DNA from: Vespula vulgaris
Lineage: Eukaryota > Arthropoda > Insecta > Hymenoptera > Vespidae
Reading direction: 5' to 3'
Length of the DNA: 64,000 bases
Assembly (NCBI RefSeq): GCF_905475345.1
Contig: NC_066608.1
Span: forward strand, 3,447,501-3,511,500
Shown here piece after piece: positions 47,250-58,099 of this stretch. The notes beneath the pieces are model-generated. The model searched no databases. It was not told the DNA's origin and saw only the letters and a list, made by a program, of their open reading frames with translations. The position numbers were made by a program, and so were the translations under genes. Each line of letters begins with the position of its first letter. Positions within the stretch are counted from its first letter, which is position 1.

Positions 47250-47985
47250 TCTCCTATCGTTTTTTTTCTCCTGTTCCAAAGTAACTTTATCTCCTTGATT
47301 ATACCTTAGTAAGTAGGCTAAGGAGATTGAGTCGTTGCGTTACGATTACGGGACCGTAACGATTCATGATTTATAGCATATAACTTGAATTTTCATTATT
47401 GGATTTTCACGATTGAAAAAAATTGATTGTATTGAACGTTACTGATTTTTATAATTTTCTTTCAAAATGCAACTACTTTCATAGAATCTACTTTATCTTT
47501 CAAATATTTTATACTTATTATCTCATTATATTATCAGAAATATTATTTACAACTATTATACACTAAAGCAATAAATTTGATTATTGCGTTGTCCTTTCGT
47601 TCAAAAAATTCGTATATTTAAGAAGAATACATAGAGATGAGGTAAAAGATCGTATAGATATTCGAGTGAAGATTTTCGAGTAGTCTCTCATCGGTAACAG
47701 TTATTGCGCGAGTACTTATCATACATATAATCATATTTATTATAAATTAAAAAATTAACTACTGCAATTAAATCGAACCTCAGATCTCCGTATAAAGTTT
47801 TCAACGATTTAATGAACAGAGTAGAAAAGTTTCTCTCAGGTCTAATTTCGAGAATGAAGAAATAAACTATTTATTAATAAAAGAAAGTAGGATTCAAAAC
47901 CGAACAATAGACTTTTCGAAGTAACGCGAACATTCCTATAATGAATTTGAGATGATGAGAAAATAAATATAATATAAATCGTTTT
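47250..47985. other. AT-rich stretch
   Basis: AT-rich DNA, no exon or repeat unit visible. Confidence 0.45.
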
Positions 47986-47988
47986 ACA

Positions 47989-48246
47989 TTAGAAAACTCT
48001 AATGGCAAGAGTGACACGAATTAGCGAAGATTCTAGTAACATCGAATGAAATCTCTTTTTCCTAGGCCACATATTCGTCATAATCCATCGATGTTCTCCT
48101 TTTTTTTTTCTTCCATGGCCGTCATCGATAAGACGACACGACGATGGACTCGCACGTTTTGTCGTACAACTCGTTCCAGAATCGGTTAAGACTTTAAGAA
48201 CCCGCTGCAAACTAGATTCACTGCTCGTCGCCGTGAGCGTTAACAT
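47989..48246 (-). CDS. Weak ORF, minus strand
   Basis: The frame to the stop at 47989 is open from about 48360. The first ATG is at about 48246. Segments include LTLTATSSESSLQRVLKVL and TKRASPSSCRLIDDGHGRK. The opposite strand is open over 48280-48492 too. No other support. Confidence 0.16.
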   Translation of the reverse strand: MLTLTATSSESSLQRVLKVLTDSGTSCTTKRASPSSCRLIDDGHGRKKKGEHRWIMTNMWPRKKRFHSMLLESSLIRVTLAIRVF

Positions 48247-48714
48247 GGCTTCCGCGCTGTTAGCTACTTCATCTGCTGCTTGTGTGTGCGTAGTGTGCGC
48301 AAAAAAGGCTTGCGAGAGGCGTGCGGATGCCGTATTAGTGGCACGAATGCGGTGTACCACGTGTTTTATTTACATCCAGTGGTAGCAGTAGTCGATACCT
48401 TGGACACCCGATATCCTATTGGACAAATGAGACAACGAGGTCACTGCCAGTCCGCGATCGACCGGAAGGAAGAGGCTTGTATATCAACGTGATCGTACTT
48501 CCTTTCCTTCGAGAAATTTTCTATCTTCCGGTAACCTTCCACGTGTCACATTAATTTTATTCATCTTTTATATTGGCTTACGAACCTTGTCCTTTTTATT
48601 TCAATGTAATAAATATTTTTCTCGATTTGGTATTTTATGAATAAAATATTACGAAAAATTTATCAGTTTTTGTCGTAAAACATTTATAGATTATCGGTCG
48701 GGCGTTTGTATTAA

Positions 48715-48718
<4 letters not shown>

Positions 48719-48765
<47 letters not shown>

Positions 48766-48796
48766 ACAATAACACACACACACACACACACACACA
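48719..48796. repeat. (AT)n followed by (CA)n
   Basis: About 21 AT units (48719-48761) and 13 CA units (48771-48796) separated by AAGTACAAT. Confidence 0.9.
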
Positions 48797-49342
48797 AAAT
48801 ACAGTACATAAAAGTACTATATATATTGTACTTTTTAATATATCAAATTTAATCCAATATATGTGTCAAAAGACTGAAACCATATGATTTACATTGACTT
48901 ATATTTTATTGATATTTTGTATGGATTTTCTATTTCTAAGAATCCACTCTTCAACTCAAACTTTATATTCATCTCAAATAATATTTCGTAAAGGAGTGTC
49001 AACGAATTCCGTTTAACACGATTCGAAGGAATTTTGACTGAATAGAGGTGTTATCTCCGTGTATCTATGAAACATAACGGTTTCAATGGATTTTATAGTC
49101 CAACCTTTCTTTGCTCCTATGATTCTAGATTTACATACTGTATATAGAAAATGTTTATCTAAAATTCGTAGAAATTTTATGAACGAAAAATTTATGAAAC
49201 GATTCGGATATTTTGAATATACACATTAAGCACTTATGTATCTGCTCAGAAAAGACATTAGACGTAGATCGTGAAATAGCGTCGTTAATCGAACGAATCT
49301 GTTAAAGTTGTCTAACATCGATTCCTCTCTCTTTTTCTTACC

Positions 49343-49345
49343 CTC

Positions 49346-49390
<45 letters not shown>
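49343..49390. repeat. (CT)n microsatellite
   Basis: Near-perfect CT run with one CTGT break. Confidence 0.9.
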
Positions 49391-49393
<3 letters not shown>

Positions 49394-49399
49394 TTCATT

Positions 49400-49576
49400 T
49401 TATGAGACGTTAAGTCGAAGTCGCATCGTAGGCGCACGCACAAAAGAATATTCCCACTCTAAGACAGCGGCAACGCTTTTATCCTCGTGACCATGACCGG
49501 CAGATAACACCACGTTGATGTCATTTTCGATTCTGTCCAGATACATACATTTCCGACGAACGGACAAGCATCCGTT
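49400..49576 (-). CDS. Candidate terminal exon, 58 aa, minus strand
   Basis: On the minus strand a TTTTTTTCAG and then TTAG precede the exon. From the TTAG the frame is open for 58 codons to TAA 49400-49402. Residues include CLSVRRKCMYLDRIENDINV and AGHGHEDKSVAAVLEWEY, balanced and protein-like, in contrast to the other five frames. If the CAG four bases upstream were used, an in-frame TAG would follow, so the TTAG must be the acceptor. The gene upstream is unknown and no family is recognised. Confidence 0.3.
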   Translation of the reverse strand, partial: NGCLSVRRKCMYLDRIENDINVVLSAGHGHEDKSVAAVLEWEYSFVRAPTMRLRLNVS

Positions 49577-49599
49577 CTAACACTGAAAAAAATTCGACG

Positions 49600-50200
49600 G
49601 ACAGTCATCACGTAACGCTTAAAAAATGATCATTAAAAATTATATTAATTTTGTCACGAGTAAAGATCAACCGAATATATTATTTTTTATTTAAAAAATC
49701 ACTGAAATAAACAAATGTAATAATTAAAAATTTGTATTATTACTCAATATTAAAAAACGATCGTAGATATATTTCTTATCTTCATAAAGTGAAATTTCAT
49801 TGATGATAAGTATTGAGGGTTACGCATAAAAGAAAAAGAATTCTCTTTGAAATTTTGAAATCAAAGAAAATTAAAAAAAAAAAAGATAAAAGAAAGAGAA
49901 ATAAAGAATGAATATCGCACTTGAATGGATCTCGTTTAATGTCGGATTAGCTTAACGATCGTTCCTTTTGTTAAATCATATTAAAACAGAAAGATCGTTT
50001 AAAAGCGTTTGTGTATATGTGTGTATGTGTATTATAACGTTGGCCGTAATCTTTGTGATGTAAGCCATAAAAATCAGGCGTGTGCCCGGTACATATACGC
50101 GTATAAACATATACCTACTAAAAACGAATGGGTTACCCGGTTATGTAGATGATTGCGTAGAAGAGCACGAATTATTATAGTTGAAGCTACTGTTCGTCGT
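49600..50200. other. AT-rich stretch
   Basis: AT-rich to about 49960, mixed after. No supported feature. Confidence 0.4.
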
Positions 50201-50251
50201 AAAGACTCCTAACTCTCTTTCCGCGATGCATCAAGATAAATTACAAGCGGG

Positions 50252-50536
50252 ATGGGGCCTTTCATTGAACTACCACAAACGGAAACGAGAGCATCATGCT
50301 TGCTCGATGGAAAATACAATCTCGTAAGAGACTTAACCGTGAGAAATTCTGTCCGACCTCCATTTCGTTGCTCGAACGTCGAACATTCGACGATTATTCC
50401 TATAAGAATGGCCTCTCTTTTCCGTAGCCGACAACAACGCAACGATGAAAGACGCTTAACGGTACATCACAATAGCAGCTACTCGAAATGGGAAATTCGA
50501 AAAGTTCTCCTAGCGGAATTTTCTGGTTTAATATAA
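50252..50536 (+). CDS. Orphan ORF, 94 aa
   Basis: The ATGG start (GGGATGGGG) opens 94 codons. Segments include MGPFIELPQTETRASCLLDG, VRDLTVRNSVRPPFRCSNVE and SSYSKWEIRKVLLAEFSGLI. Composition is balanced with no repeats. A long minus-strand frame (50400-50990) overlaps its second half. No family is recognised, and no splice sites were identified. Confidence 0.27.
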   Translation: MGPFIELPQTETRASCLLDGKYNLVRDLTVRNSVRPPFRCSNVEHSTIIPIRMASLFRSRQQRNDERRLTVHHNSSYSKWEIRKVLLAEFSGLI

Positions 50537-51337
50537 AATATGTTGACAGTTCCTCTGTAAAACAACAATGGCGAACAAAACGCCGAGCTTTCGAGATTGT
50601 TACGAAGTTAGTGACTTGTATTAGTAAAAGTGAGTACGCGAGCCATCGTTGAATTCTTCGGAAGGTTCGCTTTGTAATACAGCTCGATTTGAAGCGAGAA
50701 AATCGAGAGACGATGCTCGATGCCATGTTATTATAGCGTTTTCTCAGATCGTCATGGTCACCGGGGTTGCGTTTGTTATTGTTGCTTGCCCAATCGATTC
50801 TTTTTAAGTACAAAAAGTATTTTCCCGCCCTTTCTCTGTCTTTGTCTCTCTCTCTCTCATCTTTTTTCCCTTTCTGCACTCTTCGCTCAAGGCTACGTAC
50901 CCGTTCGATCTTTGCGTGGCTTAAAAGAAACAAAATGAATAAACTCTGAAAAAAAACAACGAGAGATGGTAAATACGCCTTTGTGCCCAAGAAAGAACAC
51001 CCGGAGGATTCGAACGATCCGTAATAACTGTCTACCGCGTTTCTTAGCCGTAATGATATGGACTTGTATTATGCTTTCCTTTTCTATACGCTACGACGTT
51101 TTATTGTAATGTATATACGCGTTCACTATCTTCCGATATGATATTTATACTGTGAAATTTACGTGACTGGAGAGTCGGCAAAAGTGAAAAAAAAAGAAAC
51201 AGCTAATCAAAAGAAAATTTGTTTAATATTTAATTTGATTTTCATTCGATCAATTTCTCGCTGAAGTACTGCAAAAAAAAAAATAAAAAACAAAGAAAAA
51301 AGAAAAGGAAAAGAAATCATTTCGTTCAAAAGGATGT

Positions 51338-51583
51338 ATGATCGTACGTGTAGGACCTCTTTTGTGTGCTATAAATACACTTGGCAACAAAACTTATCGA
51401 TCGTCAGCATATTCTATCAGGATGTTAGCGGGCTACGTATTAAGCCCTCTCTACCCCTTTACCCCGGGGGCAGGTACGAACGTGCCTACGTCTTCCGGTA
51501 ACAAATTAATTTCATGTCTTGCCCGACGTCAAGGCCCTCGCGACTGTTATGACACCAAAGGCGGTAAACGCAAATCCTATTAG
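51338..51583 (+). CDS. Candidate ORF or first exon (up to 81 aa)
   Basis: ATG 51338 opens MIVRVGPLLCAINTLGNKTY. After 45 or 46 codons a GGGCAG|GTACGA donor-like site near 51474 could end an exon. The alternative is to read through to the stop at 51583. A TATAAATA inside (51370-51377) could instead mark a promoter, which would contradict coding use. Confidence 0.2.
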   Translation: MIVRVGPLLCAINTLGNKTYRSSAYSIRMLAGYVLSPLYPFTPGAGTNVPTSSGNKLISCLARRQGPRDCYDTKGGKRKSY

Positions 51584-51789
51584 GACACGTGGCATGTAGG
51601 TGTTATACAATATATCGAGAGGCACGTTCACGAGATCATTTCGTGCGCACGTGTATCTGCAAATCTCGAAATCTCGATTCGCTCTAATTATCGACTATTT
51701 CGATTCGATATAATACGTGGCTCTTTCTCATTCGGCTTTTATACGTAGATACAGACGTGACTTTGCTCCACAGCGAGTCGGGTTTTAAA

Positions 51790-51832
51790 AGAAAAGAAAT
51801 AAAAATAAAAAAGAAAAGAAAAGAAAAGAAAT
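51790..51832. repeat. AAAAG/AAAAT purine-rich microsatellite
   Basis: AAAAGAAAAGAAATAAAAA-type imperfect repeat. Confidence 0.6.
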
Positions 51833-51849
51833 TGGCAAGAGGAAGCGTT

Positions 51850-52497
51850 ATTTTCCATCGTGACGTTGTTTCGAGATTCGATACGATAATATCGTATTGC
51901 GGAAGAATCCTAATAGAAAAAATACATCTAATCCGAGACTGCACTTAGACGGTGATATTAAGAGTTCTAATCTTGATTCTTTAATCGTAATAACCCGCAG
52001 GAATGGTGTCACGAACACCGAGTACAACGAAGAACGTGACGCAACATCCAACAGTCATCTGTCGTATTATTTTATGACTCTATTCGCATTCACGAGCGAT
52101 AAGCCTTTTCCCTTCTCTCTTCGTTTCCCACTTATACATCGTTCGTGGACAACGTACGTAAACGTACATATGTATGTATACTGTATGATACCTCGTGGAA
52201 GACACACGTCCAAATCGATTTTCAAATTCTATAAGAGATCTCAGATAATCTAACGAATGTCGACTATTATTAGTACGATGTTATTGAAAAGGAACGATCG
52301 TTTATCTAATTAGATATGCAAAATTAATAACCACGTTAAAGGGATCGTGAGAATATAGGTAACTATATACTTTATAAAAGAATATACATATATATTTCTT
52401 TGCTTCATTAACCAGTATTTCTGTGTGATTAGGAGACTGGGTCTCTGAAACTAAAAAGGTTCGCTTTTTCGCAACGACCGATGTAGTTTGTGTTAAC

Positions 52498-52537
<40 letters not shown>

Positions 52538-53750
52538 GTATATATATAATATATATACATATATAGTGCTGCATTCTTTTAAGAAAATACCTCGTGTTAG
52601 GCTTGATGCAATTGGCGGCTTAAAACCTATCAAAGGATACGATATCACCGATAGCCGGCAACTTGATTCTGTTACCGGATATTAGATCCGGCGGCAATCT
52701 GACCGAGTGACGATATTTAAAAGGTTCCCCACGAATCGTAAGGTGTTTTCACACTGTCGACCAAGTCGCCAACGATTAGTAAATTTAAGGGATATATAAT
52801 ATATACTGGTAATTATGATAAATTAAGTTAAAACATTGAAAAAAGAAATTGAAGAAATTTATTTTATATTAAAATTATTTATATTTTAATAATTTAGAAG
52901 AACTTCGAAAAAAAATTAAAAAGTATATTGTTTGATGATTTTGCAAAATTAATCGGTAAATACAATATAATTTTCTCGAACGAAATATTATATTGTAACA
53001 GTCTCAAAAGAAATCAATTACTAAAAAAAAGACAAATATTAAAAGAGAATCTGTTTATTAGATGAAAACATAGTGGATTTTTAAGATGTATAAATAATTT
53101 TGAAAACAGTCGTATAATATATCAAAAGAATACATATTTTTACATGATACTCGTAAAAATTCAAAATTTCATAAAAGATTTACATTATAACAAGTTTAAT
53201 ACTTTGAAAAATATTTTATTAAATAATGGAAAAATAATTCTTATTTTTCTATTACAATAACAAGATTTAAATTTCTCGATATAAAAAATATGTAATTCGA
53301 TCCATTGTCATAATTATCAAGACGTATGAACGCGTATGCACTTGGTTCCGGCGATCAAGAAAAAATAAGCAAATCGTTGTTCATTGCGATTAATTAAATA
53401 CGTTTTAATTAAATGCAAGTGTCGCAGTACAAACAACTGTCTTGGAAATCAGACACTATCGAATGTAGCTTTCAAGAAACACGAAGCAATAGTTTTTATT
53501 GCTTGTGCGTAAACTCGTCACTGAGATCAGATATTATGATACTAACAAATTTGGGTCGCCGAGTTTAGTCACCTGATTTGTTGTTCTTTTATCGACGACT
53601 GGTCGATAATGCGAACGCAGCTTAAGTATCGTAGATGTTACGATTTCTAAGTGATGACAAAGAAAAACGTTTTCTCGCCTAGAGACGTACGCACGTGGCA
53701 GATAACCAGACGTTATCGATGCTTTGTGAAACGTCCGGAAAGATAATGAC
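51850..53750. other. Mixed stretch with (TA)n
   Basis: GC-richer 51850-52260 and 52570-52790, (TA)n at 52504-52565, AT-rich 52790-53330. At 53390-53415 TTAATTAAATAC and TTAATTAAATGC form a direct repeat of homeobox-like sites. No supported exon. Confidence 0.4.
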
Positions 53751-53757
53751 AAGGAAT

Positions 53758-54027
53758 TTAGTCACTAAGTGAGAAGAGTTTCGAACTCTCTAGAAAGAAG
53801 AATGTATCAAGACACATGACATTTGCCCCAGTAGCGGATATCCAATCGGTCGTTTTCTTCAAATAAAAAAATTTTTCTAACATCAAAAGTAGAATACGCA
53901 AATCTAATTTCACATCTGAAATCGGTCTGCTTTCTATCGTGAGTCGCTCGTACGATGCTTGAGAATATTGTGCAATAACGTTATTAGAAAAGATAGAAAA
54001 AGCGACTGTTGTAAATCTAGAAGACAT
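53758..54027 (-). CDS. Orphan ORF, 89 aa, minus strand
   Basis: The minus-strand ATG at 54027 opens MSSRFTTVAFSIFSNNVIAQ and continues with SYERLTIESRPISDVKLDLR and a hydrophobic patch (ILLLMLEKFFYL). It directly neighbours the retroelement relic and may be part of old transposon sequence. No family is recognised. Confidence 0.2.
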   Translation of the reverse strand: MSSRFTTVAFSIFSNNVIAQYSQASYERLTIESRPISDVKLDLRILLLMLEKFFYLKKTTDWISATGANVMCLDTFFFLESSKLFSLSD

Positions 54028-54168
54028 TCCTGTACCAATGGCGATTAATGTTCCGCCTATTTCTCATCTTTTGATAGATGCAATGGATGATTTTAGTGAC
54101 AATGATTTGGGTGATGATCCAGTAATATAGTGTGACCTATTTGAGAAAATGGCACCTCCATAAAGACT

Positions 54169-54620
54169 TTGTCTCATCATTCATGCTTTGATGGTTGCCA
54201 AAAAATAGTATCATGGATAAAGAGAGATCATATTTGGAAAAATTTCGTACAAATCTGTACATTATTCTTGTATTTGATTGTAAGAAAAAATTACATGGAT
54301 GTTTATAAGTTACGTTGTTATATGCAATCGTACGTTCAATATATCAGAATAAAATTGACGTTTATTTGGAACAAACCCGAGTAGTATTCAAAACAGAAGA
54401 ATTTATGGAATGTATTATCAGTGATATAACTGATTAGGGTATCATAGCGACAGATTAATGGACAATATCATACGATATCGTTGTTAATCGTAGGCATATT
54501 TATGCAGCAACTAAAAAATGAAACTAACAAAGACGAAAATATAAATAAGAAAACGCTATTCCACCTGCGGCAAAATTGGCCATTTTAAGCATGAATATCA
54601 CGAAGGTGAAATTGACCTGT
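54169..54620 (+). pseudogene. LTR-retrotransposon gag relic with decayed zinc knuckle
   Basis: At 54557-54601 one frame reads YSTCGKIGHFKHEYH. This is the retroviral-type CX2CX4HX4C zinc knuckle with the first and last cysteines replaced by tyrosine (TAT codons at 54557 and 54596). The spacing is exact, and GKIGHF is typical of gag knuckles. Upstream, a frame from 54169 (including KNYMDVYKLRCYMQSY) may be an older part of gag, but stops and frameshifts interrupt it. The acidic DAMDDFSDNDLGDDP at about 54080 may belong too. No protease, integrase or reverse transcriptase is visible. This is a dead fragment. Copia versus another class is unresolved. Confidence 0.45.
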
Positions 54621-54640
54621 AAAGACCCCCATACACGTAT

Positions 54641-55088
54641 TGACGTAAGACGTACTACGTAAATCGTAAATCGTAATATGTAAGCGCTATCAATCACAGT
54701 CATCGTTGGAAAAATTACATGAAAATATAATTTTTAAGTGTCAAGTGCTGCTTACTACATTTTCGTTTTTATATTGTATTTGTTTTTTATGTTTTATTAA
54801 ACACAATTTTTATGTTTTATTAAAACACGAAACGCTATACTCCTGATAATTTCGATTTCGATGTATGGATACATAATTTTAAAATCTATATACTGTTGTA
54901 TGTTGTATATCGCGTAACATTCATAAAGTTTCATATGATTAATTGAACGTAAGAAGTAAACCTTATGGATTTCATTCTTATGAAATTTTTTACCGTTATT
55001 ACTTACATCTTATGTCAGAAAATATATAAAATATTCAACCCTGATTGATGGATTTCTTTAGTTTCCGTATTACGTCTTACATCCATGT
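54641..55088. mobile_element. Possible DNA-transposon fragment with ACGTA-rich inverted ends
   Basis: TGACGTAAGACGTACTACG at 54641-54659 and, on the other strand, ATGTAAGACGTAATACGG at 55066-55083 are near-matching inverted repeats about 440 bases apart. In between lie AT-rich DNA and a short tandem (TTTTTATGTTTTATTAAA twice near 54785-54825). Confidence 0.3.
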
Positions 55089-55534
55089 TTGTGCGAGAAT
55101 CTTAATACTGCAACTGCTTGTGATTATTATGCAAAACAAGCACAAGAAAAGTCACAGTGTTGGAAGAAAGAAAGAATTAAGTCATAAGGCTAAAGGAAAA
55201 ATGTTATAAAAATATAAATGTGTATGTATAAAAGGAAAACGACGGCTCATACCAATACTACTTCAAAAATACACTCTTACTTTATATGCTAGAAAATGGA
55301 GTAAACTGTTCATCAATCAAAGAATGGATTGCGAAACGGGTTAATTGTAAAGTTACGTCTAAGATGACCCTGATTCTTAGAATTGTAAATATTCCAATAA
55401 CGAAAATTGTTCATTTAACTGAAATGATCTTGTTGAAAGATGTCACAACTAAATATTATTGAAACTGCGTATTTTTAGAAAATGTAAGAAAAAGAATTGA
55501 TTTTTTTTAACCAAAAGAATTCACGTATGCCATT

Positions 55535-55630
55535 AAGTTCACAAATTACAAATTTTCTTCCATCCATTATCTTTGATTACTTTTATGAAAAGTATTGGAA
55601 AAGAAGTTGTTAATATTATTTCAAATATTT
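55535..55630 (+). repeat. Third copy of the 23.1-kb dispersed repeat
   Basis: AAGTTCACAAATTACAAATT and ATTATCTTTGATTACTTTTA align with the copies at 23077 and 23281. Confidence 0.45.
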
Positions 55631-55644
55631 CAGCATAGTTCGAA

Positions 55645-56540
55645 TTGTTTTCGTCATATGTGCAATTTTTTTTTATGAAATTGTTAAATATTGACCATTT
55701 TAAAACTGATTTTTGGTATAAATTTCAAATCAATTTATTCAGTTGTTTGGACGTTTCAACAAATAACGCACTTACGAATATATTTAAATTTTGGTACAAA
55801 ACAAAGATTTCAAAGGGTTTGTCGATATATTAAATAGTTTTACAATTAATTTATTACAACATTTACTATGATAAGATCGTACAAAGTTACATATATGAAA
55901 TATTCGCGCCGTTTAAATCATTTCCGTAGCACATGTACGATTTTCTTAGGAATTTTTGAATTTATTAAAATACTCGCCATTTTAATAGCGGAAACGAAAT
56001 TGAACTGAAATTCCTGTTAGATTAGCGTTGCAAATAATTTTACTTCTTATATAAACTTCACTATCCAGCTACTTAGAATAGACACGCACGTATAGATTAG
56101 ATATTGATATAAAGCGTAACAATTCAAAAGGATATTTAAATATCTCTAATAGTTTGCAAATAATCGTCCATTATACTTTTCGCTACGTCGAAAGCGTAAA
56201 AAAATCTTTTATTAAAACTATTTCTACAAATTTTAAATCATTTCTGCTTCGTGTACGATTCAAAAAAAAAAAAAGATTATTTAAATCTTGAAATACTCGT
56301 TATTTTGAAGTTGGAAACGGGAACGAACTGCAACTCCTTGTTAAGATCGTTGTTGCGCGTAATTTCATTTTTTATATAAATTTCAAATCAATCAATCCAG
56401 CAATTTAAACGGTAGAGTAGACAGACGTAACGCACGCACGCGCGCGCGCGTTTTTACATTTTGATAGGATATTTGGATATTCTATATCAAGTAGTTTCGC
56501 AATATAATCGTCTATTACACTTGTCGTTGTAACAAGAGCA
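55645..56540 (+). repeat. Diverged tandem array, three units of about 280-320 bp
   Basis: Shared landmarks recur: CATATGTGCAATTT, GCACATGTACGATT and TTCGTGTACGATTC (55654, 55929, 56248), then ATATAAATTTCAAATCAAT-like words, then TTTGCAAATAATCGTC / TTCGCAATATAATCGTC. The third unit carries a (CG)n insertion at 56432-56451. Units are old. Confidence 0.6.
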
Positions 56541-56836
56541 CAAAAAAGTAGCCTGCGGTTACGCTTAAAAAATGTCTAAAGTAGGAGAAGAAAGAAACGA
56601 AAAGAAACGAAAAGAAAAGAAAACATAGGTCTAGCGATCATTTTCCTTTCTCTCTTCCGTAAGAGGAGACAGACAGAGGGACGGACGTATTACGTAGATA
56701 AATACGTATTTCGAGGCTCGTAATCGAAGGAACATACGTAAGTACTCGTGAGCGATAGTATCGATTCCGCTAATCGACATTAGCATTCCAAATGTCAATT
56801 CCGATACATTGTGTGTGCGTGTGCGTCTGCGTGTAG

Positions 56837-57033
56837 AATTGCTGTACCAAGAGGTCGATCTGTGTCTGGTGTTGGAGGAGGGTCGGAGAGACGGAGGGTT
56901 GGATAAGTCGTATCGGGAGAAAGTTACGAGTGTCGTGCAGGCGTACAGCGAAATAAGCGCTAGCTCGCAAAGTATGACAGTGCTAAATGGTCTCGAACGT
57001 GTTCGCGCTATCGACACACCAACTCGATTTTAG
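56837..57033 (+). CDS. Candidate 3'-terminal coding exon, 65 codons
   Basis: A GT/CT-rich tract ends in GTGTAG at 56831-56836, an acceptor. The frame then runs 65 codons to TAG 57031-57033. Residues include LLYQEVDLCLVLEEGRRDGG and REKVTSVVQAYSEISASSQS, predicted helical and balanced. An AATAAA follows at 57282, so a 250-base 3' UTR is plausible. Within that UTR another ATG frame (56987-57268) reads to a hydrophobic end. The minus strand is also open here. Product unknown. Confidence 0.33.
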
Positions 57034-57268
57034 CACTCGGTACTCTCGAACCACCCGGCTCGAGAGCAGTTTGAAACGACTCGAGATGCCTATTTACGAT
57101 CGCATTAAAGCGAATACATTGTATTTAAATATCAAAATGTTCTGTGAAACTTCTTATTACCCTTTCGGTGTGGCAAGTTTTGCCAATACGCAAATGAATA
57201 ATCAATGGATCGTTCTAACGTCGATAGTTTGCTTCCTCTATTGGACCGTTTCTCTTTCTTTGTTCTAA
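56987..57268 (+). CDS. Alternative ORF, 93 aa, hydrophobic C-terminus
   Basis: ATG 56987 opens 93 codons ending in a hydrophobic segment (QWIVLTSIVCFLYWTVSLSL), like a tail anchor or GPI-signal. It overlaps the previous candidate in another frame. AATAAA follows at 57282. At most one of the two is likely to be translated as the main product. Confidence 0.2.
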   Translation: MVSNVFALSTHQLDFSTRYSRTTRLESSLKRLEMPIYDRIKANTLYLNIKMFCETSYYPFGVASFANTQMNNQWIVLTSIVCFLYWTVSLSLF

Positions 57269-57281
57269 GGTATATTGTGGG

Positions 57282-57287
57282 AATAAA
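57282..57287 (+). promoter_or_regulatory. AATAAA poly(A) signal candidate
   Basis: Canonical hexamer after the ORFs at 56837-57268. Confidence 0.35.
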
Positions 57288-57983
57288 ATTTCACTCTGAA
57301 GTAGGTTAAATTGTAACAATATATTTTGCGCTTTATTTTAGACTTTGACTGACGAGTGTCATAAATAATGAAAATCTTTATTGACAATGCATTAAAATGT
57401 CACCTGGCTCTTTCATTGTTTATAAATTTGTAATTGTTGTCCATTTCAAAATCGTTGGGAATAACTAGATTGTCAAGTTTACATATTTATGGAGAAAACG
57501 TTACAGTAAGCTCGATAAATCGTCCTTAAATTACACGTATGATATAAACGATTCTGTTTATATAGAAAAGAGCATAGAATTTATCTTCAATGACTTTCAT
57601 CTATTCGAATAAATAGATGACATATAAAATATCGACTACTTACTGAAATTTGTGCTATTCTACTTTTATAATGTTATAAAATCAAAAAGATAATTTGTTA
57701 GTCAAACCATACTGCTTTATTACATTCCTCTAGACTTCCTTAATAATAATACGTTTACGCAAAATGGAGAACATTTGTCATATGACATATTTTAACTTCT
57801 TAAGTATTCAATGCTAAATCGTTCATTTTATTCAAAAAAAAAAAAAAGAAAATAAAAAAACAGAAGGGAAAGAAGAGATATGAAATTCCTTTATTATTAA
57901 TTCCAAGTTGGTTGGAGTAAATACGTAAAATGCAAAATGTCGGAGACGCCCACCTTCCTTTGGTGACATTGGCAAGAATGTTT

Positions 57984-58049
57984 TCAAGAGCGATAAAAGC
58001 TCCAAGAATATCGTAAATCTTTAAAGAATGAGCCATTGAGAAAACAACG
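57984..58049 (-). CDS. Possible second exon of the minus-strand gene at 59843
   Basis: On the minus strand TCTCGAGTGCAG at 58050-58061 is a fair acceptor. The frame in phase with the upstream exon reads CFLNGSFFKDLRYSWSFYRS and stops at TGA 57984-57986. GAATAAAA follows on the same strand at about 57827-57834. Another frame here (ATG 58036, MAHSLKIYDILGAFIALEN) is also protein-like and could be the true one. Confidence 0.2.
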   Translation of the reverse strand, partial: RCFLNGSFFKDLRYSWSFYRS

Positions 58050-58099
58050 CTGCACTCGAGAAAACGCGATAAGATTGTGCCTTATGTTCGCGAGATACG

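Noticed and set aside
50400..50990. A 196-codon minus-strand ORF with a hydrophobic start.
   Set aside because: It begins at TTG, not ATG, contains a charged run from a CT microsatellite, and has no splice or poly(A) support. The plus-strand ATG ORF at 50252 competes for its end.
50990..51030. GGATTCGAAC on the plus strand looks like a reversed tRNA B box.
   Set aside because: The T stem does not pair, and no acceptor, D or anticodon arms can be drawn around it.
51370..51410. TATAAATA followed by a TCAG-like initiator.
   Set aside because: The spacing (about 36 bases) is longer than the normal TATA-initiator distance, and the site lies inside a possible coding frame.
55645..55833. ATG ORF of 62 codons.
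   Set aside because: It is contained in the first unit of the 55.6-kb tandem array and is not open in the other units.
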